A stretch of 64,000 bases of DNA. Source: Cohnella cholangitidis. GTDB lineage: Bacteria; Bacillota; Bacilli; Paenibacillales; Paenibacillaceae. The notes beneath the pieces were generated by a model. That model had not been told where the DNA came from. It was given only the letters and a program-made list of their open reading frames with translations, and did not search any database. Numbering within the stretch: position 1 is the first letter of the stretch; each line of letters starts with the position of its first letter. Both the position numbers and the translations under genes were made by a program. Shown one piece after another: positions 39,206-48,552 of this stretch. The stretch spans positions 6,001,501 through 6,065,500 of the forward strand of contig NZ_CP041969.1 in assembly GCF_014107495.1 (NCBI RefSeq), in the 5' to 3' direction.

Positions 39206-40733
39206 AGTATTGTTAGTGGACGACGAGCCAATGATTCGTGAAGGTCTAAGGACGTTGATCCCTTGGGACGAGTTGGGCTTTCGGGTAATCGACACGGCCG
39301 CTAACGGGCCGGAAGCGTTGCTTAAATGCGAGCAGCTCGATCCGGATTTGCTCATCGCGGATATCCGCATGCCCGGAATGACGGGGCTAGAGCTTATCAA
39401 GAACGTGAGAAGGATGAATATGCATATGCATATTTTGATCTTAAGCGGTTATGCCGATTTCGAATATGCCAAGCAAGCGATTACGCAACGGATAGACGGA
39501 TATTTGCTCAAACCGGTAGACGAAGACGAGTTGGCCGAGTACTTGCGGAAACTGCGCGAGGAATTGGATGATGAAGCCTCGGCCAACGGCCTTCAAGCCG
39601 AAGCGAGATCGCCGGAATGGGATAGCGCCATTCAGGCCTTATTATTAGGGGACGTCGATTCTACTGAGGTTTCAGCTGAGCTAGAGAAGCAATTCGACTG
39701 GAGCTTGTTTGAAGTCGTGCTGATTAAATACATGCCTATCGGCGACAATCAAGCCGTACAGCCGGCGATCATCAAGAACAAGTTAAAGGAATTGTTCGAC
39801 GACCAAGGCAGAGGGGTCGTATTCTCCCTGGACCCGTATGTCGGTATCGTATTGAAGGACGGCGTCGGAGACGAGCGGAAATTAAACGTCGTCTACCATG
39901 ACATTTCGGAAGCGAGCGTCGACCAAGAGGCAGATTTCTTCGCCGTGTCCGGGGGCGAAGTCGCCAGTTGGCCGGAAATCGTCGTTTCCCATCAACGCGC
40001 TCTTGAACTGATGAAGAACAAGTTTTTCCTGGAAAGCGGTTCGATTACTCAAACGAATCAAATGCCGATTTTCATGCCGGCAGCGGAGCAAGATTTGGAT
40101 TTGGACGATTTGTTCGTTACGGCGACCGAGACTTTGTATTTGGCGCTCGAAATCGGCAATCTGCCTGCCGCTAGACAATTAATCCAGAACACCGCGGAAG
40201 CGATGTATCGCAGCGGCTGCAAGGAAGAGGAAATTAAAACGCGGTTCGTTCAGATGTTCTCGACGATTCTGGACAAGCTCACCCACAACCGCTCCGAAAT
40301 GCATAGCTTGGACATTCGGGCGGGACTGCTGGAAAGCTACAAAGAAACGAGGTACATGGGTTTAATCGAGCGGCTCGCGGCCATTGCGGAGAGCATGGCG
40401 AACTCGATGGATAATACCGGAACGGATAAGCAAATCAAGCGAATGATCGATGTCATCCACCGGAATTACGGCGAGAATCTAAAGCTCGAAAAGCTGGCCG
40501 ATTTGTTCAATTATAATAGCGCCTATCTGGGGAAATTGTTCAGGCAAGCAACCGGCGAGCACTTCAACACTTACTTGGATAAGGTTAGAATCGAGCAAGC
40601 CAAAGCTTTGCTGGAACAAGGGCTTAAAGTGTATCAGGTCGCGGAAAAAGTAGGTTACGCGAACGTCGATTATTTCCATACGAAATTCCGCAAATACGTC
40701 GGAACTTCTCCGACCGGTTATAAAAAATTGTAA
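39198..40733 (+). CDS. YesN-like AraC-type response regulator
   Basis: A 511-residue regulator with a receiver (LLVDDE, Asp55 in LLIADIRMPG, lysine in YLLKPVDED), a middle region of unknown fold and a C-terminal AraC double helix-turn-helix (NLKLEKLADLFNYNSAYLGKLFRQATG... to VGYANVDYFHTKFRKYVGTSPTGYK). It starts inside the kinase gene's last codons with GGGGGAGA, so the two are translationally coupled. It probably activates the permease genes that follow, and perhaps the GH3 gene. Confidence 0.92.
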   Translation: MYKVLLVDDEPMIREGLRTLIPWDELGFRVIDTAANGPEALLKCEQLDPDLLIADIRMPGMTGLELIKNVRRMNMHMHILILSGYADFEYAKQAITQRIDGYLLKPVDEDELAEYLRKLREELDDEASANGLQAEARSPEWDSAIQALLLGDVDSTEVSAELEKQFDWSLFEVVLIKYMPIGDNQAVQPAIIKNKLKELFDDQGRGVVFSLDPYVGIVLKDGVGDERKLNVVYHDISEASVDQEADFFAVSGGEVASWPEIVVSHQRALELMKNKFFLESGSITQTNQMPIFMPAAEQDLDLDDLFVTATETLYLALEIGNLPAARQLIQNTAEAMYRSGCKEEEIKTRFVQMFSTILDKLTHNRSEMHSLDIRAGLLESYKETRYMGLIERLAAIAESMANSMDNTGTDKQIKRMIDVIHRNYGENLKLEKLADLFNYNSAYLGKLFRQATGEHFNTYLDKVRIEQAKALLEQGLKVYQVAEKVGYANVDYFHTKFRKYVGTSPTGYKKL

Positions 40734-40745
40734 ATGGAAAACTTG

Positions 40746-40784
40746 AAAAAGCATGGATTCCCCCGGGGAATTCATGCTTTTTGT
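40746..40784 (+). terminator. Terminator after the response regulator
   Basis: AAAAAGCATGGATTCCCC pairs with GGGGAATTCATGCTTTTT around a CG centre; the long stem ends in TTTTTG. Confidence 0.85.
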
Positions 40785-40880
40785 CTACACTAATTTTCAC
40801 ATGATTTTATGCCAAATCCTTTGGGTAGTAGCTATTGCGGTTGATCCGATATGATGGATACATGAAGTAGGAGGGATCCC

Positions 40881-41837
40881 ATGAAAGCGGTCGCAGCACC
40901 TATAAACAACAAAGAGAAACCACAAAAAAGCCGGTTCTGGACAACGTTCATCCGCAACAAATATTTGTACATGATGTCGTTGCCTTTCGTCGTCTGGGTA
41001 TTTATTTTCAGCTACTATCCGCTCTGGGGCTGGACGATGGCTTTCCAGAAATATAAGCCCGGCAAATCGTTCGGGGAGCAGAAGTGGGTCGGTCTAGAGC
41101 ATTTCCGCTATTTGTTCAATGACGATACTTTCTATCTGGTCATGCGCAACACGCTCGCTATGAGCTTTATGGGGATTATAGCGGGATTCGCGGTACCGAT
41201 CGTATTCGCGATTTTATTGAATGAAGTTCGCCATATGGCTTTCAAGCGATTCGCGCAAACGGTCTCGTATTTGCCCCACTTCGTGTCTTGGGTCGTTGTT
41301 GCCGGTATCGTCACTAAGCTGCTTTCCGGGGAAAACGGAGCGGTTAACGAATTTCTGATGTGGCTAGGTTTGATTAACGAACCGATTCAATTCATGGCTA
41401 AAGGCGAATGGTTCTGGGGGATCGTAACCGTATCCGACGTCTGGAAGGAAACGGGCTGGAACACGATCATCTATCTGGCCGCAATCGCCGGTATCGGTCC
41501 CGAGTTATACGAAGCGGCAAAAGTGGACGGAGCCAGCCGCATTCGTCAAATTTGGCATATTACTTTGCCGGGGATCCGTACGACGATCATCATTTTGCTC
41601 ATTATGTCGATCGGACATCTGGTCAGTATCGGATTCGAAAAGCAATTTTTGCTCGGCAATAACATGGTAGGGGATTACTCCAAAGTACTTGATCTCTATT
41701 CCTTGGAGTACGGATTGCAGATGAGCCGTTACTCCTTCGGTACGGCAATCAACATGTTCAATTCGGTGGTTAGTCTAATTTTGTTGTTCACAGCCAACGG
41801 ATTGTTCAAAAAATTCACGAAAGAAAGCATCATGTAA
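40881..41837 (+). CDS. Sugar ABC transporter permease, LplB/YteP-like
   Basis: A 318-residue inner-membrane permease with six segments and the EAA loop in YEAAKVDGASRIRQIWHITLPGI, which contacts the shared ATPase. GGAGGGATCCC precedes ATG. No ATPase gene is nearby, as is usual for this class, which borrows an MsmX-type ATPase. Its partner follows after 13 bases. Confidence 0.92.
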   Translation: MKAVAAPINNKEKPQKSRFWTTFIRNKYLYMMSLPFVVWVFIFSYYPLWGWTMAFQKYKPGKSFGEQKWVGLEHFRYLFNDDTFYLVMRNTLAMSFMGIIAGFAVPIVFAILLNEVRHMAFKRFAQTVSYLPHFVSWVVVAGIVTKLLSGENGAVNEFLMWLGLINEPIQFMAKGEWFWGIVTVSDVWKETGWNTIIYLAAIAGIGPELYEAAKVDGASRIRQIWHITLPGIRTTIIILLIMSIGHLVSIGFEKQFLLGNNMVGDYSKVLDLYSLEYGLQMSRYSFGTAINMFNSVVSLILLFTANGLFKKFTKESIM

Positions 41838-41850
41838 CGGAGGCGGCAGA

Positions 41851-42756
41851 GTGACAACCAAACAAATGTTGAACAGATCCTCGACGTCAGACAAATTTTT
41901 CAACGTTGCGGTATATGTCTTCGTCATCCTCGCGACAATTGCGACATTATATCCGTTCCTGAACGTTCTAGCCTTATCGTTTAACGATTCGACGGACAGC
42001 GTTCGCGGAGGAATAACGATTTTTCCTCGCGACTTTACGCTAAAGAACTACGAGGTCATCTTTTCCTTCTCGGGATTGCTTACCGGATTCAAAATTTCCA
42101 TCCTGAGAACGGTCGTAGGAACGCTATTCGGATTAATCAGCGCGTCGATGCTAGCGTATACGCTCAGCCGCCCGGACTTTCAGGCAAGACGTTTCGTTTC
42201 GGTATACCTGGCCTTAACGATGTATATTTCCGGCGGGTTGATTCCATTCTATTTGCTCATTAAAGACCTGCACATGATGAATTCTTTCTGGGTTTACGTA
42301 CTTCCTGGACTCGTGTCCGCTTTTAACGTGTTTATCATCCGTTCCTTCATGGACGGGATTCCCTATGCGTTGCAAGAGTCTGCGAAGCTAGACGGAGCGA
42401 ACGATTTCACGATTTTCTGGCGCGTCGTTCTTCCGATGGCGAAACCCGCTTTAGCGACGATCGCCTTGTTCCTCGCGGTCGGACAATGGAATTCCTGGTT
42501 CGATACGTATCTCTATAACGGGTCGAACGAATCGCTTACTACGTTGCAGTTCGAACTTATGAAGGTGCTGCAAAGCACGACAAGCGGCAACGGGGATTAC
42601 CGGAATACGAACATGACGCAAGTGATGTCCAGCGTCTCGCCGGAATCGGTTAAGATGGCGATAACGATTGTCGTTACCGTCCCTATACTTCTTGTGTATC
42701 CGTTCTTGCAGCGTTACTTCGTAAAAGGGATGACGCTGGGAGCGGTAAAAGGTTGA
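41851..42756 (+). CDS. Sugar ABC transporter permease, LplC/YtcP-like
   Basis: Second permease (301 residues) of the oligosaccharide importer. GTG start (41851) with GGAGG just upstream. The EAA motif is in LQESAKLDGANDFTIFWRVVLPMAKPAL, and the end reads LQRYFVKGMTLGAVKG, typical of YtcP/LplC. Together with the preceding gene and the downstream lipoprotein it makes a complete importer apart from the ATPase. Confidence 0.92.
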   Translation: MTTKQMLNRSSTSDKFFNVAVYVFVILATIATLYPFLNVLALSFNDSTDSVRGGITIFPRDFTLKNYEVIFSFSGLLTGFKISILRTVVGTLFGLISASMLAYTLSRPDFQARRFVSVYLALTMYISGGLIPFYLLIKDLHMMNSFWVYVLPGLVSAFNVFIIRSFMDGIPYALQESAKLDGANDFTIFWRVVLPMAKPALATIALFLAVGQWNSWFDTYLYNGSNESLTTLQFELMKVLQSTTSGNGDYRNTNMTQVMSSVSPESVKMAITIVVTVPILLVYPFLQRYFVKGMTLGAVKG

Positions 42757-42846
42757 TTCGTTTCTTATTTGCCGGTTAATTATCGGTTTTAATGGGGTAA
42801 CCCGTTATCACATAGTTTTTTGTTCCATAAACAGGAGGGGTACATC

Positions 42847-44559
42847 ATGATGAAAACGCGCAAGTGGTCAGGCATCGTTCTGACGACTGCTCTTGCAGCC
42901 GGCTTGTTGGCAGGTTGCAGCGGCAACAATAATGAAAACCAAGGCGCACAACCGAGCGGTACAAGCAGTCCTAGCAGCACTGGTTCAGCGTCAACGGAGG
43001 CTCTAACATTCTCGTTCTACAGCGAAGACCAGAACCCGAATTGGTCGAATATGCAAGACGATGTAGGTAAAGTTCTTACCGAGAAAACGGGCATTACGCT
43101 GGATGCGGAATTCGCGGTAGGCGATCCGATTCAGAAGTCTGCTCTGATTGCTGCAAGCGGCGAATATCCGGACTTGATCAGCGCGAAGAACAGCATTAAC
43201 AAATTCGTTGACGTAGGCGCGGTTCTCGATCTGACCGACCTAATTGAGGAGCATGCGCCTAACCTTAAGAAACTGTTCGAAGGCCAAATGTCTCGTCTTC
43301 GTTACAGCAACGAAGATAAATCGATCTATGTTATCCCGACCTACTCCGCAATCGACAATACGCCGTTCAAAGCGGAAGGCGGCTTCCAACTTCAGCACCG
43401 CGTCGTGAAAGAACTAGGATATCCGACCATCCGCACGGTTGCCGACTATGAGAAAGCGATCAAAGATTATCTTGCCCTTCACCCGAAAGACGAGAACGGC
43501 AATCCTAACATCGGTTTGACGCTTAACGCCGACGACTGGCATATGTATATCTCCGTAACGAACCCTGCGTTCTATACGACGGGCGGAGCGGATGACGGCG
43601 AGTTCAACATTAACGTGGATACGCAAGAGGTCACTTACCACTTCCGTCGTCCGGAAGAAAAAGAATACTTCCGTTGGTTGAACCATATGAACGCGGAAGG
43701 TCTGCTCGACAAACAAAGCTTCGTGCAAAAATACGACCAATACAAAGCGAAAATCGCTACGGGCCGCGTGCTCGGTCTGATCGACCAAGAGTGGGATTAT
43801 GCGGACGGCGAGAAAGCGCTTAAAGCGGAAGGGAAATTCGATCAAGGCTACGGCCACTACCCGGTCACGATGACTGAAGCGACGAAAGATACTTCTTACT
43901 GGCCGACGGGCTTCATGGCCGGTTACGGTATCGCGATCTCCAAAGACAATCCGGATCCGGTTCGCGCGATCAAATTTTTGGATTATCTCGCTTCCGATGA
44001 AGGCCAAGTTCTGATCAACTACGGAATCGAAGGCAAACACTATAACGTCGAGAACGGCAAACGCGTTATTCCTGCTGAAATTAACGATCGTAAAGTCAAC
44101 GACGCTACGAACTTCCAAAAAGAGACCGGTATCGGCCACTATCAAACGATGGGCGCCCACTACGGCGACGGAGTCAAAGACCCTACCGGCAACTACTATA
44201 CGACGAACAACGAAGACCAAATCATCGCGGGTTACAACGACGTAGAAAAAGAAGTTCTTTCCGCTTACGGCGCGAAAACGTGGATCGACATGTTCCCTAA
44301 ACCAAGCGAGTTCAAAGTTCGTCCATGGGGCGCGGCTTGGAACATTCCGATCCCTGGAGACAGCGAAATCACGGTTATCGAGAATAAGCTGAAAGACATC
44401 ACTTGGAAAAGAATTCCGGAAGCGATCTTGGCGAAACCGGAAGACTTTGATAAAATTTGGGATGCATACATGAAAGATCTCGAGAAAGCGGACGTAACAA
44501 AAGCGGAAGATCTCCGCGAAGCATTGGTGAAAGAACGCGTAGCGCTGTGGAGCGAGTAA
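42847..44559 (+). CDS. Extracellular solute-binding lipoprotein of the importer
   Basis: A 570-residue lipoprotein of the LplA type: signal and lipobox AAGLLAGC (Cys about residue 21), an Asn/Ser/Gly-rich linker, then a family-1 binding fold (for example ALTFSFYSED, GYGIAISKDNPDP). ATG 42847 has GGAGGGG 6 bases upstream; longer in-frame starts are not needed. The length (over 550) is usual for the Paenibacillus oligosaccharide-binding class. A terminator follows, so the downstream GH95 gene depends on read-through or its own promoter. Confidence 0.92.
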   Translation: MMKTRKWSGIVLTTALAAGLLAGCSGNNNENQGAQPSGTSSPSSTGSASTEALTFSFYSEDQNPNWSNMQDDVGKVLTEKTGITLDAEFAVGDPIQKSALIAASGEYPDLISAKNSINKFVDVGAVLDLTDLIEEHAPNLKKLFEGQMSRLRYSNEDKSIYVIPTYSAIDNTPFKAEGGFQLQHRVVKELGYPTIRTVADYEKAIKDYLALHPKDENGNPNIGLTLNADDWHMYISVTNPAFYTTGGADDGEFNINVDTQEVTYHFRRPEEKEYFRWLNHMNAEGLLDKQSFVQKYDQYKAKIATGRVLGLIDQEWDYADGEKALKAEGKFDQGYGHYPVTMTEATKDTSYWPTGFMAGYGIAISKDNPDPVRAIKFLDYLASDEGQVLINYGIEGKHYNVENGKRVIPAEINDRKVNDATNFQKETGIGHYQTMGAHYGDGVKDPTGNYYTTNNEDQIIAGYNDVEKEVLSAYGAKTWIDMFPKPSEFKVRPWGAAWNIPIPGDSEITVIENKLKDITWKRIPEAILAKPEDFDKIWDAYMKDLEKADVTKAEDLREALVKERVALWSE

Positions 44560-44584
44560 TTCCGCATGGCTGAGCATGAAGATC

Positions 44585-44616
44585 AGAGAGCCCGGTATGT
44601 CCGGGCTCTCTTTCTC
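44585..44616 (+). terminator. Terminator after the binding-protein gene
   Basis: AGAGAGCCCGG-TATGT-CCGGGCTCTCT, 11-bp perfect stem, then TTCTC. It ends 11 bases before the GH95 start, so it may control that gene by read-through. Confidence 0.8.
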
Positions 44617-44627
44617 TATAGAGAGGA

Positions 44628-47008
44628 ATGAAGGTAATGGCGTCTGATCGCAAGCACGACTGGAACCTCTGGTATAAGCAGCCTGCATCCGTGTGGGAAG
44701 AAGCATTGCCGATAGGCAATGGCCGGTTGGGAGGAATGGTGTTCGGCGGAATTCAGGAGGAACGGATCGCGCTTAACGAAGATACGCTGTGGGCGGGATT
44801 TCCCCGGGATACGGTCAATTACGAGGCGCGGCGGCATCTGGAACGGGCAAGATCGCTTATCTTCGAATGCAAGTATGCGGAAGCTCAAAAGCTTGTCGAC
44901 GGAAAAATGCTGGGACGGGATTGTCAGCCTTATTTGCCGCTAGGGAATCTTATGCTGACGAGACGGGATGGAGCGAACGTTGGCGCCGACAACCTTTCGG
45001 TCGAACGATACCGTCGCGAGTTAAGTCTGGCGAACGGGTTAGCGTCCGTTGAGTATCGTTCGAATGGGATTGCCGTACAAGGAGAATATTTCGCTAGCGT
45101 TCCCGATCAAGTCATCTGTATTCGTTACGTTGCGCTTGAAGGGGAGTTGAACTACGATATCGCTTTGGATTCTCCTCTCCGCTATACGACGGTAGCCGAG
45201 GGCGATTCGCTCGTCATGTCGGGACGGGCTCCGAGCCATATTTCGGATAACTATTTAGGGGATCATCCTGCTCCGGTTGTGTACGAGGATGGACTGGGAA
45301 TGTTGTACGAAGCCCGGTTACGAGTGGAATCGGATGGGAACGTACAGGCTGGTGAAGGCAAGCTTGAAGTGAGAAAAGCCAGCCAGGTGATCGTATACCT
45401 TGCGGCAACTACGGGTTTCGTGGATTATCGTACGGCACCGGACGAAAGCGGATTATCGGAACGATGCGTTCGGACGTTAAGCGCGCGGCGGAACGCGGAT
45501 ACGAAGAATTAAAGCAGCGCCACGAGGCGGATCATTTGGAGCTGTTTCATCGGGTAGAGCTTCAACTCGGCCCGGACAACGATACGCAAGAGAACGACAT
45601 GCCCACGGACCTACGCTTGCTTGCTTACAAGGAGAACAAATCCGATCCTTCATTAGAAGCATTGTATTTCCTTTATGGGCGCTATCTGCTGATGGCAAGT
45701 TCAAGGCCTGGAACGCAGCCCGCCAATCTCCAAGGAATATGGAATCCGCACGTACAGCCGCCATGGAATAGCGACTATACGGTTAACATCAATACCGAAA
45801 TGAATTATTGGCTCGCCGAAGCGGGCAACTTAAGCGAGTGCCACGAACCGCTATTCGATATGCTGGAAGATCTTAGCGAGAGCGGCAAGAGAACGGCGGA
45901 TATTCATTACGGCTGCAGAGGTTGGGCGGTTAACCATAACGTAGATCTATGGAGAATGTCGACTCCGACGGGAGGGAGCGCATGTTGGGCTTTCTGGCCC
46001 CTTGGCGGGGCATGGATGGTTCGCCACCTTTGGGATCGGTATTTGTTCGAAGCGGACGAGGCGTTTTTGCGAGAGCGCGCTTATCCTTTAATGAAAGGAT
46101 CCGCGTTGTTCTGCCTGGATTGGTTAGTCGAGGGGCCGGATGGCAGATGGGTAACGAATCCTTCGACTTCTCCCGAGAACGCGTTCTTGACGGAAGATGG
46201 ACAATCTTGCAACGTCACGTTTGCGTCTACGATGGATATCGCGATCATCCGCGAGCTATTCGCCTACTGCATGGAGGCCATTCGCATCTTGGGCGTCGAT
46301 GAGCAATTGCGGCTTGATTTCCTCGATGCTCTCGGCAAGCTTCCCGACTACAAGATCGGCAAACACGGGCAAATTCAGGAATGGTACGAGGATTACGAGG
46401 AAGCGGAGCCCGGGCATCGGCATATTTCGCATTTGTACGGTCTTCATCCGGGGGATCAGATCCATGAAGGGACGCCGGAACTATTCGAGGCTGCCGCGGT
46501 TACGTTGGAAAGAAGATTAGCGCATGGAGGAGGCCATACCGGCTGGAGCTGCGCTTGGTTGATTAACCAATTCGCGCGGCTGAAAGCTTCGGAACAGGCA
46601 TATGAGAGCTTTCGAACATTATTGACTAATTCCACTTATCCTAACCTATTCGATGCGCATCCTCCTTTCCAGATTGACGGCAATTTCGGAGGCGCTGCCG
46701 GCATCATCGAGATGCTGTTGCAGAGCCATCTCGGAGTCATAGACTTGTTACCCGCGTTGCCGAAAGCGTGGCCGGAAGGCAAGGTAACCGGTTTGAAAGC
46801 GAGAGGGGGATTTACCGTAGACCTCCATTGGCGGAAGGGTACTCTCGTTGAAGCAGTCGTGCTAAGCGCTATAGGCGGGCTTTGCAAAGTTCGTTACGGC
46901 AAAGCAGAGATCGCGGTCACGAACGAGCAGGGAACTTCCGTCGACATTGCCGTTGGAGCATTCGAGGCGACAGCGGGTATCCAATATAAAGTTATCGTTA
47001 AGCCGTAA
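44628..47008 (+). pseudogene. GH95 alpha-L-fucosidase/galactosidase, frameshifted
   Basis: About 790 residues when joined. The first part (44628-45512) carries the GH95 N-terminal beta domain (EALPIGNGRLGGMVFGG, LNEDTLWAG). The second (from about 45464, one base back) carries the helical barrel with YTVNINTEMNYW, NPSTSPEN and FQIDGNFGGAAG, which hold the known GH95 catalytic Asn, Glu and Asp positions. The shift lies near 45460-45475: restoring one base after TGC (GAA-CGA-TGC-N-GTT-CGG, giving SERCRSDVKRAA) rejoins the chain. All catalytic residues lie in the second part, whose ATG 45464 has no ribosome binding site. Last gene of the sugar locus; probably cytoplasmic. Confidence 0.85.
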
Positions 47009-47033
47009 CGTTAAGGATAATCAAGATTTACTA

Positions 47034-47078
47034 AGCTATTCCAGTAGGTTTACTCTCACCTAAGGGATAGCTTTTTTT
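47034..47078 (+). terminator. Terminator after the GH95 gene
   Basis: AGCTATTCC (47034-47042) pairs with GGGATAGCT (47064-47072), with inner TAGGT/ACCTA, then TTTTTT. Confidence 0.85.
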
Positions 47079-47145
47079 GCCTTTTTTGGAACATAAAGCA
47101 GAAGGAAATCGTTAGATAGTTAATAGAAAAGAGAGGGGCAAACCG

Positions 47146-48384
47146 ATGAGATTCAAAGTTGGATCAGCACTCGTTCTCGCCGCGCTGCTATCGGCAGGAT
47201 GCGCGAATACAGAGAACAAGCAAGAGATATCAGAGCAACTCGTTCCGCTCAAAAGCGTAGACATGCGCGTCGTGAATTCCGCGAATGCGTTCGGTCTCCG
47301 CATGTATGAGCAATTATCGAAGACGAGCCCGTACGAAAACCGCTTTGTTTCTCCATTGAGCGTATCGACGGCGCTAGCATTGGCGTACAACGGCGCAGCG
47401 GAGGAAACGAAGGAAGCGATGGGCAAGGCGATGGGGATTGACGAAATCGAGCTAGAGCAACTTAACGACGGGTACCATGAGTTGATCAGTCGGTTGCGGA
47501 GGTCGAAAACCGGGGATACCGAGCTTATGATCGCAAACTCCTTATGGATGCGAGAAGGCAAACCGTTTCATGATTATTTCGTGCAACGAGCCTCGGACGA
47601 GTTGTTCGCCGAGGCGACGGTACTGGATTTCGAAAGCTCCGATGCCGTTCGAACGATGAACGAATGGGTGAAAGACACGACATCGGGCAAAATAACGGAA
47701 ATGGTAAAGGAAGTCGATCCCGGGACGATGCTTTACATCCTGAACGCCGTCTATTTCCAAGGGGCATGGACAGTGCCTTTCGAACCTGAGTTCACGAAGA
47801 AAGATGAATTTATCGGACCTAGGGGTCAAGCGATACCGGTCGATATGATGGCTAGGGGAGGATCGTTCGAATATACCGTCAATCCCGATTACGAAGCGAT
47901 AAGGTTGCCGTACGGCAAATACGAATCTGCCGTCATGACGATCTTCCTGCCTAACGAGGACGTTGGACTAGCCGAGCTTCAGAGGAGCATAGCGAACAAA
48001 CCGAATTTGGTGACGGAGCCGTTCGAGGTTCGCCAAGGTCGAATCGAGCTGCCGAGAGTAAAGTTCGAATACCAAATCGCGCTTAACGATACGTTGAAAG
48101 CGCTCGGAATGGAAGCGGCGTTCGATCGGAACAAAGCGGATTTTTCGCTGATGGCGCCTGAACCTCCGAACTTATTCATCGGCAACGTCGAGCATAAGAC
48201 GTATTTGGAATTGAACGAGCAAGGAACGACCGCGGCCGCGGCAACTGCAATCGAAATGATGGAAGGGGCGGCGCAGCCGGACAATCTTTTTCATATGAAG
48301 GTCAACCGCCCGTTCATGTTCGCAATAACGGATCAAGATACCGGCTGCATTTTATTCATCGGTACGATTGCGATCCCGACTTAA
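47146..48384 (+). CDS. Serpin-family protease inhibitor, lipoprotein
   Basis: A 412-residue serpin exported as a lipoprotein (signal and lipobox ALLSAGC, Cys19). The fold is complete: NRFVSPLSVSTALALAYNGA at the start, IANSLWMREG, LYILNAVYFQGAWTVPF, and PRVKFEYQIALNDTLKALGM. The reactive-loop hinge reads LNEQGTTAAAATAIEM, so the small-residue run needed for loop insertion is intact, which predicts an inhibitory serpin. The scissile bond lies in the following EMMEGAAQPDN stretch and cannot be fixed. GAGGGGCAAACCG precedes the ATG. Bacterial serpins are uncommon and may guard against foreign proteases on the cell surface. Confidence 0.9.
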   Translation: MRFKVGSALVLAALLSAGCANTENKQEISEQLVPLKSVDMRVVNSANAFGLRMYEQLSKTSPYENRFVSPLSVSTALALAYNGAAEETKEAMGKAMGIDEIELEQLNDGYHELISRLRRSKTGDTELMIANSLWMREGKPFHDYFVQRASDELFAEATVLDFESSDAVRTMNEWVKDTTSGKITEMVKEVDPGTMLYILNAVYFQGAWTVPFEPEFTKKDEFIGPRGQAIPVDMMARGGSFEYTVNPDYEAIRLPYGKYESAVMTIFLPNEDVGLAELQRSIANKPNLVTEPFEVRQGRIELPRVKFEYQIALNDTLKALGMEAAFDRNKADFSLMAPEPPNLFIGNVEHKTYLELNEQGTTAAAATAIEMMEGAAQPDNLFHMKVNRPFMFAITDQDTGCILFIGTIAIPT

Positions 48385-48552
48385 GCGCCTTGGTTGATGA
48401 CTTGGATCTAAGTTGTCGGAGGCATAAATTTTGATTATCTCCCAGACTATTCCATTACAAATATCGACAAATGATGATAAGATTCTATAGGTAAATACTA
48501 CCGGTTTTTATCATTGCGAGTGGATGGTAATGAAATCGTTGCGGAGGACAGC

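Noticed and set aside
43414..44706. A 430-codon frame on the minus strand opposite the solute-binding lipoprotein gene
   Set aside because: Same shadow behaviour (Arg/Phe/Val-rich), no start signals, and the plus-strand lipoprotein is certain.
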